Of a DNA stretch of 64,000 bases, positions 45,801 through 53,103 are shown piece by piece; position 1 is the first letter of the stretch, and each line of letters starts with the position of its first letter. The position numbers and the translations under genes were made by a program. The stretch covers positions 65,791 through 129,790 of the forward strand of contig JABGQS010000003.1 of NCBI GenBank assembly GCA_018648645.1, in the 5' to 3' direction. The stretch comes from Clostridia bacterium (GTDB taxonomy: Bacteria; Bacillota; Clostridia; Christensenellales; SZUA-584). Under the pieces are notes generated by a model, which worked only from the letters and a program-made list of their open reading frames with translations, ran no database searches and was not told the DNA's origin.

Positions 45801-47207
45801 CAAGAGCGAAGAATGAGCAAAGTTTGGGCAGATATACTCGGTATCAGCGGCATTGGCCCGGACGACAACTTCTTTGAGCTTGGCGGAGACTCGCTTGCAG
45901 TAATCAACGTGCAGGCAGCGCTGGTTCAATATGGTTGGTCGGTCAGCACCAAGGACTTCTACGAAGCACAGACGCTGCGTGGCGTGTGTAGCTGCGTGAA
46001 TGCAGACCAAGAGCACGAGCCGGACAAAACGATCGAAAGCAAACTCGACATATCAGTACCGCCGTATGCGCACCTTTCACCGATACGGGCAGAGAAAGTA
46101 CTGCTGACGGGCGCAACAGGGTTCCTCGGCGCTCATATCCTCGCAAAAATGTTGAAAAAGAAGCGCACTCACGTTATTTGCTTAGTGCGCGGCAAAGACG
46201 AGCAAGACGCTTCGGCACGCTTGCGAGAGCAGCTGACATTTTACTTTGGCACACAGAGCAGCTCAGAGATTATGAAAAAAGTCAGCGTGCTTTGCGCAGA
46301 CATTTCAAAAGACAACCTCGGTCTTGATGAAGCGTCATATGCAGCGCTCAAAAAGGTAGACACGATTATCCACAGCGCGGCGATTACCGACCACGTCGGG
46401 CAAGAGGACGAGTTCGAAAAAGCAAACGTAGATGGAACACGCAACATCACATCGCTGGCAGGGCTTGCTAACGCGGCGCTGGTGCACATCTCCACAACGG
46501 GAGTATCCGGCACTCAATTTACACTGGACAAGCGCAAACACGGAGAGTTTGACGAAAGCAGCTTCTACATCGGGCAAAACTACGCAGACAATGTGTACAT
46601 AAACAGCAAGTTCAGAGCAGAAGAAATCGTACTCGAAGCTATAGAACTTGGGCTAAACGCTCGCATTATGCGCGTGGGGATGCTGACCGCGACGCTTGGC
46701 GGACGGTTCCAGAAAAATCCGGAACGCAACGCCTTCGCAAACCGAATTGCTGCTCTTTGCGCAATTGCATGCGTACCTGTCGGTATGCTTGGTGCAAACA
46801 TAGAAATGACCCCTGTCGATTCGTGCGCGCAAGCGATTTTGGCGCTGACCCACAACCAAAGCCCGCGACAGGCGATTCATCACGTGTTTAACACAAACAC
46901 TATGTCACTTACTGTGCTTATATCACTGCTCGAGCAAAACGGTAACCGCATAGAGATTATCTCGGACACAGCATTTATGGAAAAAATGACGCAACTAAGC
47001 CGACAAGGCGACTTCACACACGTTAGCAGCCTGGTGGACGACTTAAGCAATTATAACAGCGCGCCGCAAATTGTGATTACAGCATCCACTACCACGCAAC
47101 TATTATCGGGTGCAGGCTTTAGCTGGCCGGTTATTGACGCGGCATACATGGGCGGTTTTTTGCAAAGCATTACCGCTAATCCAAAACAAGGAGATAAAGA
47201 AGCATGA
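39813..47207 (+). CDS. Dimodular nonribosomal peptide synthetase, C-A-T-C-A-T-R
   Basis: 2464 residues from the ATG at 39813 (AGAAGG 9 nt upstream; the in-frame TTG at 39804 is inside that spacing). Domain order by motif: condensation 1 (HHLISD, His136-His137-Asp141); adenylation 1 (about 455-950; YTSGSTGQPKG, NFYGPTE, SGKVDK); carrier 1 (GGDSLS, Ser996); condensation 2 (HHSIADG, His1175-His1176-Asp1180); adenylation 2 (about 1485-1975; YTSGSTGKPKG, GYGPTEATVY); carrier 2 (GGDSLA, Ser2027); terminal thioester reductase (GATGFLG near 2099, catalytic Tyr2262-x3-Lys2266). The N-terminal C domain suggests an N-acylated start; the reductase releases an aldehyde or alcohol. All core residues look intact. 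No phosphopantetheinyl transferase, MbtH or exporter is nearby. Its stop overlaps the kinase start by 4 nt. Confidence 0.95.
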   Translation: MKEQKLRYALTQPQQRVWLSEKLYPGTGMWNNAGTLKIKGELNYALLARAMNIFLQENESIRLRIGVDDNTPYQYISEYEPYKIDVLDFSDRGIDKLYEWDSMQSQAPMPLIESDLFYFAHVKLGDNEGGYFAKFHHLISDALSIVEFGNQTMSNYERLLAGQELTPTPTRSYIEYIHSEKDYFESKRFAMDHKYWTNKFEELPEPTVVKQKKTNYFSVKAERKVNVIEQDLSLKIREYCVGNGISAFSLFLSALAIYINRISGKDDIIIGAPVANRSSKNAKGSFGMFVSTVPIRIKVQEDLTFTDFAKVVSGIWFGALKHQKYPYNMLMQSLREKHKNLESLFDVTLSYQIGTFQKDSEKCEYEGRWHFSGYQANSLNIHLNDREADGRVIVDYDHHAPFFSGKEMEYFHAHLINIIRDVIASPDKKLYMLELLADEERDRVLNRFNATEHDFPQGETLVEMWQSRMRVTPKESTAIVFKGKSMSYGELDARSTALALYLRKKGIGANDIVGLLMPRCTDHFVCMLAVLKAGAAFLPIDSELPNERIAYMLSDSGAVAALVSPDLIAKCESVPELLIIKTTIPLALPDDPYVMPICKPNDLAYVIYTSGSTGQPKGVQIEHHSIVHFMYMMQEIWDYSPGARVLCAASFCFDMSIMEALPPLVSGAVLVLAAEHEANIPRNMVRLIQNSLVNIMMVTPGRMELLLSDTHGAASLKDFRDIGMGGDVLPEKLLSDVQQCTGARITNFYGPTEITVCATCTDVTNAKVPNIGSPMRNVKAYILDAHQNPVPIGVPGELYVGGKGVARGYINKLELNEERFIDNPFAAGEKLYRTGDLTRWYPLGEIEFLGRIDKQVKIRGYRIELAEIENRLVQVPGITSCTVADYADSSGRKFLAAYVCGQPPKVADIKAHLVKELPNYMIPSYFMTIDSLPFSPSGKVDKTRLPDPLEGIEARRDDFSPPQTPTETALAQVWQNVLGIEQIDRNDSFFDIGGDSLSIVMVMSQIPQQFHVELALEDVYLQPQLKEVAALIDAAELCSHQPIVSAPKQDDYPVSSAQQRMWIIEQAAGGNAAYNIPMAFKLRGKVNLPRLRAAFEALILRHDSLRTSYVLRGGELRQQIADSVDLPLVRAECKHRELDEQLKSQIKPFDMQTAPLMRAALIKTEKETIFFIDIHHSIADGRSAKILIDDLVALYDDEILPSPLFEYKDYAVWQRSYMKSESIALQCEYWQSTLNGELPLLNLHTDRPRASTQQFSGARLSFNIPKQTADKLRDFAKQHGATLFMSILAVYNILLAKYTGQEDIIVGTPVSGRGRQEVQDIVGVFINTLPLRNRPLADLSFLQFFNQLTKNSISAFAHSDYPLERMISDISLARDASRNPLFDTMLVHSAQPQDFSLGNATCSHYPFDPDIAKLDLTLEVYESDEGLECQFEYNTMLWNEPTIRRISRHLSRLFDTLPDEPDTRIKDVAMLSQNEIWQVTQGFNKTDKPLADISVQSLLEDLAVSAPDKTALICDGQSMTFAQLNNRANQVAHQLRESGVTRNSVVALCLPRSLDLMIGLLAVLKAGGGYLPIDPSYPEDRIAYMLFDSGAAMIIKEPDTDVGFSGRRIHLKDIDADGISTNLPRIDHMEDAAYIIYTSGSTGKPKGCTLPRRGLLNLFADTKSTIAYQPEEISVSVTTVAFDIFIGDAVLPLLNGCTVVLSTEEELRQPHLLADLIERTQATFIQTTPTRMRIMMNDESFRAAAGKHITKIVLGGEMIPISLLSQLQTEIGAQIINGYGPTEATVYSSFKDLTSSSFVTIGRPVENTRMYILNKNKRPVPVGVLGELYISGAGVADGYINRDELTKHSFSPDPYWPGHMMYRTGDVCAFMQDGDVEICGRVDHQVKIRGLRIELGEIEAAMRSVDGIEEAVVKDWGEDVKKYLCAYYSVSKHVDEKVLRGILSDALPSYMIPSFFILMDEVPTTLNGKVDRKALLEPDRKELSKRASIEGVQMSGQERRMSKVWADILGISGIGPDDNFFELGGDSLAVINVQAALVQYGWSVSTKDFYEAQTLRGVCSCVNADQEHEPDKTIESKLDISVPPYAHLSPIRAEKVLLTGATGFLGAHILAKMLKKKRTHVICLVRGKDEQDASARLREQLTFYFGTQSSSEIMKKVSVLCADISKDNLGLDEASYAALKKVDTIIHSAAITDHVGQEDEFEKANVDGTRNITSLAGLANAALVHISTTGVSGTQFTLDKRKHGEFDESSFYIGQNYADNVYINSKFRAEEIVLEAIELGLNARIMRVGMLTATLGGRFQKNPERNAFANRIAALCAIACVPVGMLGANIEMTPVDSCAQAILALTHNQSPRQAIHHVFNTNTMSLTVLISLLEQNGNRIEIISDTAFMEKMTQLSRQGDFTHVSSLVDDLSNYNSAPQIVITASTTTQLLSGAGFSWPVIDAAYMGGFLQSITANPKQGDKEA

Positions 47208-49066
47208 GTTTTTCAATTCAATTCTATATCACATGTGGAACAATAGTGATGCTTGTATTGATGGGCATATACATTGCAATGGCCAAAAAAAAGAAGATTT
47301 TGCACTTCATCTTTTTGCTGATCATAATAGAGATTTTCATTTGGAACGGTGCGGCAATAATGCGCGGGGCCTTTGGAAGCAACCTAGCCAACTTCATCAT
47401 TTGGGAAAACATCACTTACATCGGCGCGGCAGCTGTTCCCGTCTCTCTCATATTTTTGGGCATCGCTTACGCTCAATCGGACAAGGGGCTTAGAAAGCGT
47501 CATTTGCTGCTTCTAATCATTCCTGTAGTCACGCAAATCATCGTTTGGACGAACGGCAGCCACAACTTATTCTACGGCGAGTTCGTCATGGTAAACGGCG
47601 CTTACGCGCCTGCGTCTCTCGGTATCTACGCATACGTGCACCTCGCATACTCGTACGTTTGCATGATTATCGGTCTTGGATACATGAGTTACTTTGCCAT
47701 CAAAAACTCGGCTGTGTGGTCGGCTCAGGCGACACTCATTATTATAGGGAGCGTGATTCCGTTGGCGACCAACGTAATCTATACTCTAAACGCGCTCGGA
47801 ATAGTGAATTACGCGTGGATTGATGGCTATTCTACGCCGATTGCGTTCACCTTTACGCTCGGGCTCTATCTGTTAGGCATGTTCCGATTCAACCTGCTGC
47901 GCATTACACCGGTTGCGCTTCAAACGGTCATCAACCGTATTTCGGACAGTTTTATTGTTGTCGACACCGAGATGAATATTATCGACTACAATAAAACATT
48001 CGAAGACAACTTTCATTACATAACAAACTTGCAAAAAGGCGAGAATTTCTATAAACTATTACTGAGTCTAGACAACGCTGACATGGGTGCCGAGCAGTTC
48101 AAAGACATCGTAACCAGCGCAGCTGAGGCGAACGACACACTAATCAAAGACATCGATATCGAAATGGATGGGAAGAAGCAGTTTTTCACCATCGAGTTCA
48201 CTCCGATATCACAGCGAGGCAGAAATACAGCGGTTATATTGCTCTACAAGAACGTAACACAGCAAATGAACGACATGCAGCAAATTCAAGACAACCAGTC
48301 GATTTTGCTCGAGCGGGAGCGCCTTGCTTCTCTGGGGCAGCTGATAGGCGGCATTGCGCACAACTTAAAGACGCCGATTATGTCTGTCGCGGGCGGCATC
48401 GACCAGATTAAGTATTTAAGTGAAGAGTATGTCACCTCGCTCGATGACGCAGAAGTAACCAAGGATGACCATAAAGAGATTGCGGGAGAGATGCAAGACT
48501 GGCTGACAAAGATGAAAGTGCATATGGGATATATGTCAGACATCATCACTACGGTTAAGGACCAAGCGGCCAAGTTTACAAACCCCGAGCATGAATGGTT
48601 CACATTGGACGAAGCGTTCAAACGAGTCAATATACTGATGCAGCACGAAATCACGGCAAACAAATGTCGCTACACAGAAGACGTACAGGCAGACCGCAGC
48701 CTTCGTATTGAAGGTGACATCAACAGCATGGTACAGATTATGGACAACATCATCGTAAACGCGATACAATCATACGGCAAAAAGGGCGGCGAGATTGCAA
48801 TACGAGTCACACGCAAGGAGAACAACTTGCTTATCGTAATCAGCGATTTTGGCAAGGGCATCAAGGATGACGTAAAAGAGCGGCTGTTCAAAGAAATGGT
48901 CACTACAAAAGGTAAGATGGGAACCGGCCTCGGGCTGTACATGTCGTACAGCACGATCAAAGGTATGTTCCGCGGAGAAATGTGGGTCGAATCCAGCGTG
49001 GGCGTGGGTACAGACTTCTATATACAATTGCCTATACACGAAGACATGGTATCGGAGGTAGAATAA
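47204..49066 (+). CDS. 7TM/PAS sensor histidine kinase coupled to the NRPS
   Basis: 620 residues. About seven hydrophobic helices in the first 230 residues (N-terminal 7TM histidine-kinase type), a PAS-like domain (SDSFIVVDTEMNIIDYNKTF, from about 247), then HisKA with His386 in IGGIAHNLKTPIMS, and HATPase_c with N-box IMDNIIVNAIQSY, G1 SDFGKGI and G2 GTGLGLYMS. The H-box has AHNLKTP instead of the common SHEIRTP, as in some NtrB/Ato-type kinases. AAGGAG lies 10 nt upstream of the ATG; 4-nt overlap with the NRPS stop. It probably phosphorylates the HD-GYP regulator that starts 1 nt after its stop. Ligand unknown; the NRPS product is a logical candidate. Confidence 0.93.
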   Translation: MSFSIQFYITCGTIVMLVLMGIYIAMAKKKKILHFIFLLIIIEIFIWNGAAIMRGAFGSNLANFIIWENITYIGAAAVPVSLIFLGIAYAQSDKGLRKRHLLLLIIPVVTQIIVWTNGSHNLFYGEFVMVNGAYAPASLGIYAYVHLAYSYVCMIIGLGYMSYFAIKNSAVWSAQATLIIIGSVIPLATNVIYTLNALGIVNYAWIDGYSTPIAFTFTLGLYLLGMFRFNLLRITPVALQTVINRISDSFIVVDTEMNIIDYNKTFEDNFHYITNLQKGENFYKLLLSLDNADMGAEQFKDIVTSAAEANDTLIKDIDIEMDGKKQFFTIEFTPISQRGRNTAVILLYKNVTQQMNDMQQIQDNQSILLERERLASLGQLIGGIAHNLKTPIMSVAGGIDQIKYLSEEYVTSLDDAEVTKDDHKEIAGEMQDWLTKMKVHMGYMSDIITTVKDQAAKFTNPEHEWFTLDEAFKRVNILMQHEITANKCRYTEDVQADRSLRIEGDINSMVQIMDNIIVNAIQSYGKKGGEIAIRVTRKENNLLIVISDFGKGIKDDVKERLFKEMVTTKGKMGTGLGLYMSYSTIKGMFRGEMWVESSVGVGTDFYIQLPIHEDMVSEVE

Positions 49067-49067
49067 G

Positions 49068-50588
49068 ATGCGTAAGAATCGGCGAGAATTGTCAGATGAG
49101 TTTAGAATCATCGCAATAGACGACGAACAGGGGATACTCGACAGTATTGAGGCCTTGCTGAACCGAAACGGCTATATGTGCGAAGGGTTTACTAACCCGC
49201 TTGAAGGTCTGGAGGATATACGCAAGAACCATTACGACCTTCTGGTCCTGGATTATTTCATGCAGCCGATTCATGGTGAAGAGGTCGTCGAAGAGATCCG
49301 CAAATTTAACAAAGAACTCTACATTCTGCTGCTGACTGGGCACAAAGACTTAGCGCCGCCAATCAGCACAATTAAATCGCTCGATATTCAAGCATACTGC
49401 GAGAAGAGCGACCGGCTTGACCAGCTTCAACTCTTGATCGAATCGGGCATAAAATCGATATCACAAATGCGCACAATACAGCAGTTCCGCGACGGTCTGC
49501 AAAGCATACTGGGCTCGGTGCCAAAAATCTACCAGCTTCAGCCGATTGGCAGCATACTTGAAGAGATTCTCATTCAGCTTTTGCCGATGGTGAACAGCGA
49601 AGATGCTTTTATTCTAGTCGACGACATTCCAAGCATAGAGCAGTCAAACGGTCAGACAGAGCATAAAAGTATTTACAAAGGTATCGGCAAATACAAAGTT
49701 GAGATTGAAGAGTTTACCGAGCTGCTAGACCCAGAGCTTATGGCTGCAATAGGACAAGCGCGTACCGATATGACGGTGATAAAGCGCCCAGACGGCATCA
49801 TTTTCCCACTCGGTGACGAAACAAACTCTGCAATAGGCGCAATATATGTAAACAGCATTGACGCAGACGAAGGGACAAAACTGCTGGAGATCTACGCAGC
49901 TCAGGTTGCTTCTTCAATTAGCAATGCTTTTCTACATTCGCTGGTCAACACCAAAAACGAAGAGCTCAACAGCACTTACGCACAACTGAAAGTGCGATAT
50001 ATGGACACCATTGAGGTGCTCAGGTTGGCTGTTGATGCCAAGGACGAATACACACAAGGGCACAGCGACCGCGTTGCATACTATGCAAGCAAAATCGGCG
50101 AGTCATTTGCGCTGGGCGATGAGGACCGCGAGAAACTGCGTATCGCGGGCGTGTTCCACGACATCGGCAAAATCGGCACAGCAGACGATATTCTGCTAAA
50201 GAATCAGAAACTGGAGAAAGCAGAGTACGAGCAAATCAAGCGGCATCCTATCAAAGGCGCGATGATACTTTCCGCCGTATCCATGTTCCAAGACATCGTG
50301 CCAATCGTTCGTCACCATCACGAGCATTACGACGGCAAGGGTTACCCCGACGGCATAAAGGGCGAGAAAATAGAGTTTTTCGCACGGATTATATCGGTAG
50401 CGGACGCTTTTGACGCCATGATGAGCGACCGGCACTACCGTCGCAGACTCTCATTACTCGAATCAAAATGGCAGCTTACTCAAGGCGCAGGCACACAGTT
50501 TGACGCAGAGGTTGTCGGACGTTTTATGAACGTGCTGGACACCGATCAAGAGCTTCGAGAGCGTCTGGAGCTAAACGAAGGCGAGTAG
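49068..50588 (+). CDS. Response regulator with HD-GYP phosphodiesterase domain
   Basis: 506 residues. Receiver domain 10-130: acidic pair Asp18-Asp19, phospho-acceptor Asp62 in LLVLDYFM, Thr in LLLTGH, Lys in CEKSDR. A middle region (about 150-300) looks GAF-like. HD-GYP domain from about 310: FHDIGKIG (HD pair near 364), then HHHEHYDGKGYPDGIKG with the GYP signature, and ADAFDAMMSDRHYR. HD-GYP proteins hydrolyse cyclic-di-GMP; all visible metal-binding residues are present. It has no DNA-binding domain, so output is enzymatic. Last gene of the NRPS operon. Confidence 0.93.
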   Translation: MRKNRRELSDEFRIIAIDDEQGILDSIEALLNRNGYMCEGFTNPLEGLEDIRKNHYDLLVLDYFMQPIHGEEVVEEIRKFNKELYILLLTGHKDLAPPISTIKSLDIQAYCEKSDRLDQLQLLIESGIKSISQMRTIQQFRDGLQSILGSVPKIYQLQPIGSILEEILIQLLPMVNSEDAFILVDDIPSIEQSNGQTEHKSIYKGIGKYKVEIEEFTELLDPELMAAIGQARTDMTVIKRPDGIIFPLGDETNSAIGAIYVNSIDADEGTKLLEIYAAQVASSISNAFLHSLVNTKNEELNSTYAQLKVRYMDTIEVLRLAVDAKDEYTQGHSDRVAYYASKIGESFALGDEDREKLRIAGVFHDIGKIGTADDILLKNQKLEKAEYEQIKRHPIKGAMILSAVSMFQDIVPIVRHHHEHYDGKGYPDGIKGEKIEFFARIISVADAFDAMMSDRHYRRRLSLLESKWQLTQGAGTQFDAEVVGRFMNVLDTDQELRERLELNEGE

Positions 50589-50604
50589 CACACTTATGCA
50601 AGCG

Positions 50605-50637
50605 AAAGCTCGGTGCAGCGATGTATCGGGCTTTTTT
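50605..50637 (+). terminator. Terminator of the NRPS operon
   Basis: AAAGCTCG (50605-50612) pairs with CGGGCTTT (50627-50634) with one G-T pair, followed by TTT. Confidence 0.75.
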
Positions 50638-50659
50638 AATGCAAATTTCACTCGCCGCA

Positions 50660-50668
50660 TGATATAAT
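50660..50668 (+). promoter_or_regulatory. Extended -10 promoter of the MEMO-AMMECR1 gene
   Basis: TGA-TATAAT, an extended -10, 22 nt before the ATG at 50691. No clear -35. Confidence 0.5.
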
Positions 50669-50690
50669 ATCATCAAAGGAAGTGATCAAT

Positions 50691-52073
50691 ATGATTAGCA
50701 AAGCATACGTTATGCCCCATCCGCCACTTATAGTGCCGCAAGTAGGCAGAGGGCAGGAGAAGAAAATACAGAAAACCATCGACGCGTTTGACGAAGCGGC
50801 TAAACGGATTGTGCGCGAGGCTCCGCAGACGGTGGTAATTATCACACCGCACAGCGTGATGTATGGCGACTATATCCACATCTCGCCCGGCATCGGTGCA
50901 AGCGGAAGCTTTGGCTGCTTTGGTGCAAAGGACGTCAGCATTTATAAAGACTACGACACCGACTTTTCGAGCGAGCTCGCCATATGTGCTGGCGAAGCAG
51001 ACATTAATGCCGGCATGATGGGAGAGCGGGACGCGACGCTCGATCACGCAACGCTGGTACCGCTGTACTTCATAAATAAATACACGCAAGACTACCGCAT
51101 CGTGCGCATCAGCGTCTCGGGGCTCAGCTACAGGGCGCACTACGAGCTCGGCAAATGCATCGCTCAATCCGCACAAAACCTTAACCGAAAAACGGTGGTA
51201 GTTGCAAGCGGCGACTTGTCGCACAAGCTGACCGAAGACGGTCCGTACGGTTACGCCGAGCAAGGCCCTGCTTTTGATGCGCAATTAACCGACGCGCTGA
51301 AGCAAGCCGACTTTTTAAAGCTGATGAGCTTCGACGAGTCTTTCTGCGAAGCGGCAGCAGAATGCGGACTGCGCAGCTTTGTAATGATGGCGGGCGCTCT
51401 CGACGGCAAATCGCTCGACACAGACTTCATGTCATACGAAGGACCGTTCGGCGTGGGTTACGCCGTTTGCGAATATTCGGTGTCGGGTGACGACGAGAAC
51501 CGTCGCTTTGGCAAGCAATACGCAGCGCAGCAAACACAAAAAATTGCAAGTATTCAAGGCGACGAGGACGAGTTTGTGAAGCTCGCGCGCCTCTCGCTCG
51601 AAACATACGTAAAAACGCGCGAATATGTCGATGTACCGAAAGGACTCGCACCCGAATTGACACATCGCAAAGCAGGCGTGTTCGTGTCGCTTAAAATGCA
51701 CGGGCGTCTGCGCGGTTGCATCGGCACGACATCTCCCGCTAAGGATTCCATTGCGCAGGAGATTATCGCCAACGCTGTCAGCTCGGGCACGGGCGACCCG
51801 CGGTTCGACCCTGTCAGCGCGGACGAGCTTGCTGATTTAGTCTACAGCGTGGATGTTCTCGGCGAAGCTGAGCCAATCAGCTCGATGGACGAGCTTGACG
51901 AAAAGCGCTACGGCGTTATCGTCAAAAAAGGTTTTCGCAGCGGTTTGTTGCTGCCAAACCTCGATGGTGTGGATACGCCGGACGAGCAGGTGAAAATCGC
52001 GCTGCAAAAAGCAGGCATCGACGCACGGTCAAAATACGAGATGCAGCGCTTCGAGGTGGTGCGTCACAAATGA
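50691..52073 (+). CDS. AmmeMemoRadiSam system protein: MEMO1-like (B) fused to AMMECR1 (A)
   Basis: 460 residues from the ATG at 50691 (AAAGGAAGTGAT upstream). Residues 1-260 are the MEMO1/LigB extradiol-dioxygenase-like fold: YVMPHPPLIVP, ITPHSVMYGDY, SGDLSHKLTEDGPYGY, with the conserved His residues. Residues 285-460 are AMMECR1: AGVFVSLKMHGRLRGCIGT and DPRFDPVSADEL. In many genomes these are separate genes or this same fusion, next to a radical SAM enzyme, as here (4-nt overlap). The reaction of the system is not known to me. Confidence 0.9.
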   Translation: MISKAYVMPHPPLIVPQVGRGQEKKIQKTIDAFDEAAKRIVREAPQTVVIITPHSVMYGDYIHISPGIGASGSFGCFGAKDVSIYKDYDTDFSSELAICAGEADINAGMMGERDATLDHATLVPLYFINKYTQDYRIVRISVSGLSYRAHYELGKCIAQSAQNLNRKTVVVASGDLSHKLTEDGPYGYAEQGPAFDAQLTDALKQADFLKLMSFDESFCEAAAECGLRSFVMMAGALDGKSLDTDFMSYEGPFGVGYAVCEYSVSGDDENRRFGKQYAAQQTQKIASIQGDEDEFVKLARLSLETYVKTREYVDVPKGLAPELTHRKAGVFVSLKMHGRLRGCIGTTSPAKDSIAQEIIANAVSSGTGDPRFDPVSADELADLVYSVDVLGEAEPISSMDELDEKRYGVIVKKGFRSGLLLPNLDGVDTPDEQVKIALQKAGIDARSKYEMQRFEVVRHK

Positions 52074-52897
52074 GCACAGTAACCTGCGAAATATGCCCGC
52101 ACAGCTGCAAGCTGAAAATCGGGCAGACGGGGCTGTGCCGTGCACGCAGCAACATTGACGGTAGCATAATTGCTGACAACTACGGGCGAATTACAGCAAT
52201 GGCGCTTGACCCAATCGAGAAAAAGCCGCTTCGGCGCTTCCATCCCGGCAGCTATATCCTCTCGGTGGGCAGCTTTGGCTGCAACCTAACGTGCAGCTTC
52301 TGCCAAAACCACCACATCTCAATGAGCGATTTCCACGCAAAGACGGTGTTAGTATCCCCCGAGGAGCTTGTCCGAAGGTCTGCGGCGGCGCAGAAGGACG
52401 GCAACATCGGCATCGCCTTTACGTACAACGAACCGCTGGTAGGCTACGAGTACGTGCGAGACTGCGCAATTGTCGCTAAGCAGTTCGGTCAGAAAATCGT
52501 GCTGGTCACCAATGGCTACATCAACGTAGCGCCGCTTTTGGCGCTGCTTCCATATGTGCACGCCATGAACATCGACCTAAAAGCGTTCAATGACGATTTC
52601 TATAAAACCATCGGCGGCGACCTGCAAACGGTCAAACGAACAATAGCGCTGTCCGCAGCCGCCTGTCACGTCGAGGTCACAACACTAATTATCCCGGGCG
52701 AAAACGACAGCGAGCAGCAGATGCGCGATATGGCGGCTTGGCTTGCCGATATCGACCCGCAGATTCCGCTGCACGTTGCGCGCTTTTTCCCGCAGTACAA
52801 CATGACCGACCGTCCGCCAACCAATTTGAAATCATTATTCAAACTGGCGGCTATCGCCCGAGAGCATTTGCAATACGTATATGAAGGCAATTGTTGA
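52070..52897 (+). CDS. amrS: AmmeMemoRadiSam system radical SAM enzyme
   Basis: 275 residues. N-terminal Cys cluster CEICPHSCKL...GLCRAR, then the radical SAM CxxxCxxC as CNLTCSFCQNH (near residue 70), GNIGIAFTYNEPLVGYEYV and NIDLKAFNDDFYK. This pattern is the PflA-like AmrS family. Coupled to the MEMO-AMMECR1 fusion by ATGA. Expected to generate a 5'-deoxyadenosyl radical with a [4Fe-4S] cluster; substrate not established. Confidence 0.92.
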   Translation: MSTVTCEICPHSCKLKIGQTGLCRARSNIDGSIIADNYGRITAMALDPIEKKPLRRFHPGSYILSVGSFGCNLTCSFCQNHHISMSDFHAKTVLVSPEELVRRSAAAQKDGNIGIAFTYNEPLVGYEYVRDCAIVAKQFGQKIVLVTNGYINVAPLLALLPYVHAMNIDLKAFNDDFYKTIGGDLQTVKRTIALSAAACHVEVTTLIIPGENDSEQQMRDMAAWLADIDPQIPLHVARFFPQYNMTDRPPTNLKSLFKLAAIAREHLQYVYEGNC

Positions 52898-53027
52898 GGG
52901 AATAATGTTCACCAAATTCTATTATTATGTGTAAGAATCCGATTATTCAGGATTAATTTGTATTGTTACAAAAAACCAATTCTCCCCGCTTATTTTATTA
53001 AATATGTATGACGGTTGCCAAAAAACC

Positions 53028-53056
53028 TTGTTTGGCACTCCCAAAATCGGTATACT
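53028..53056 (+). promoter_or_regulatory. Promoter of the alpha-oxoamine synthase gene
   Basis: TTGTTT (53028-53033), 17-nt spacer, TATACT (53051-53056). It overlaps a hairpin, TGCCAAA (53016-53022) with TTTGGCA (53031-53037), which could be an operator or the terminator of the previous operon. Confidence 0.55.
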
Positions 53057-53103
53057 AAGCTATGCAAAAGCGAAGACAATACTGAAGACTTAGGAGATTT
53101 TTT

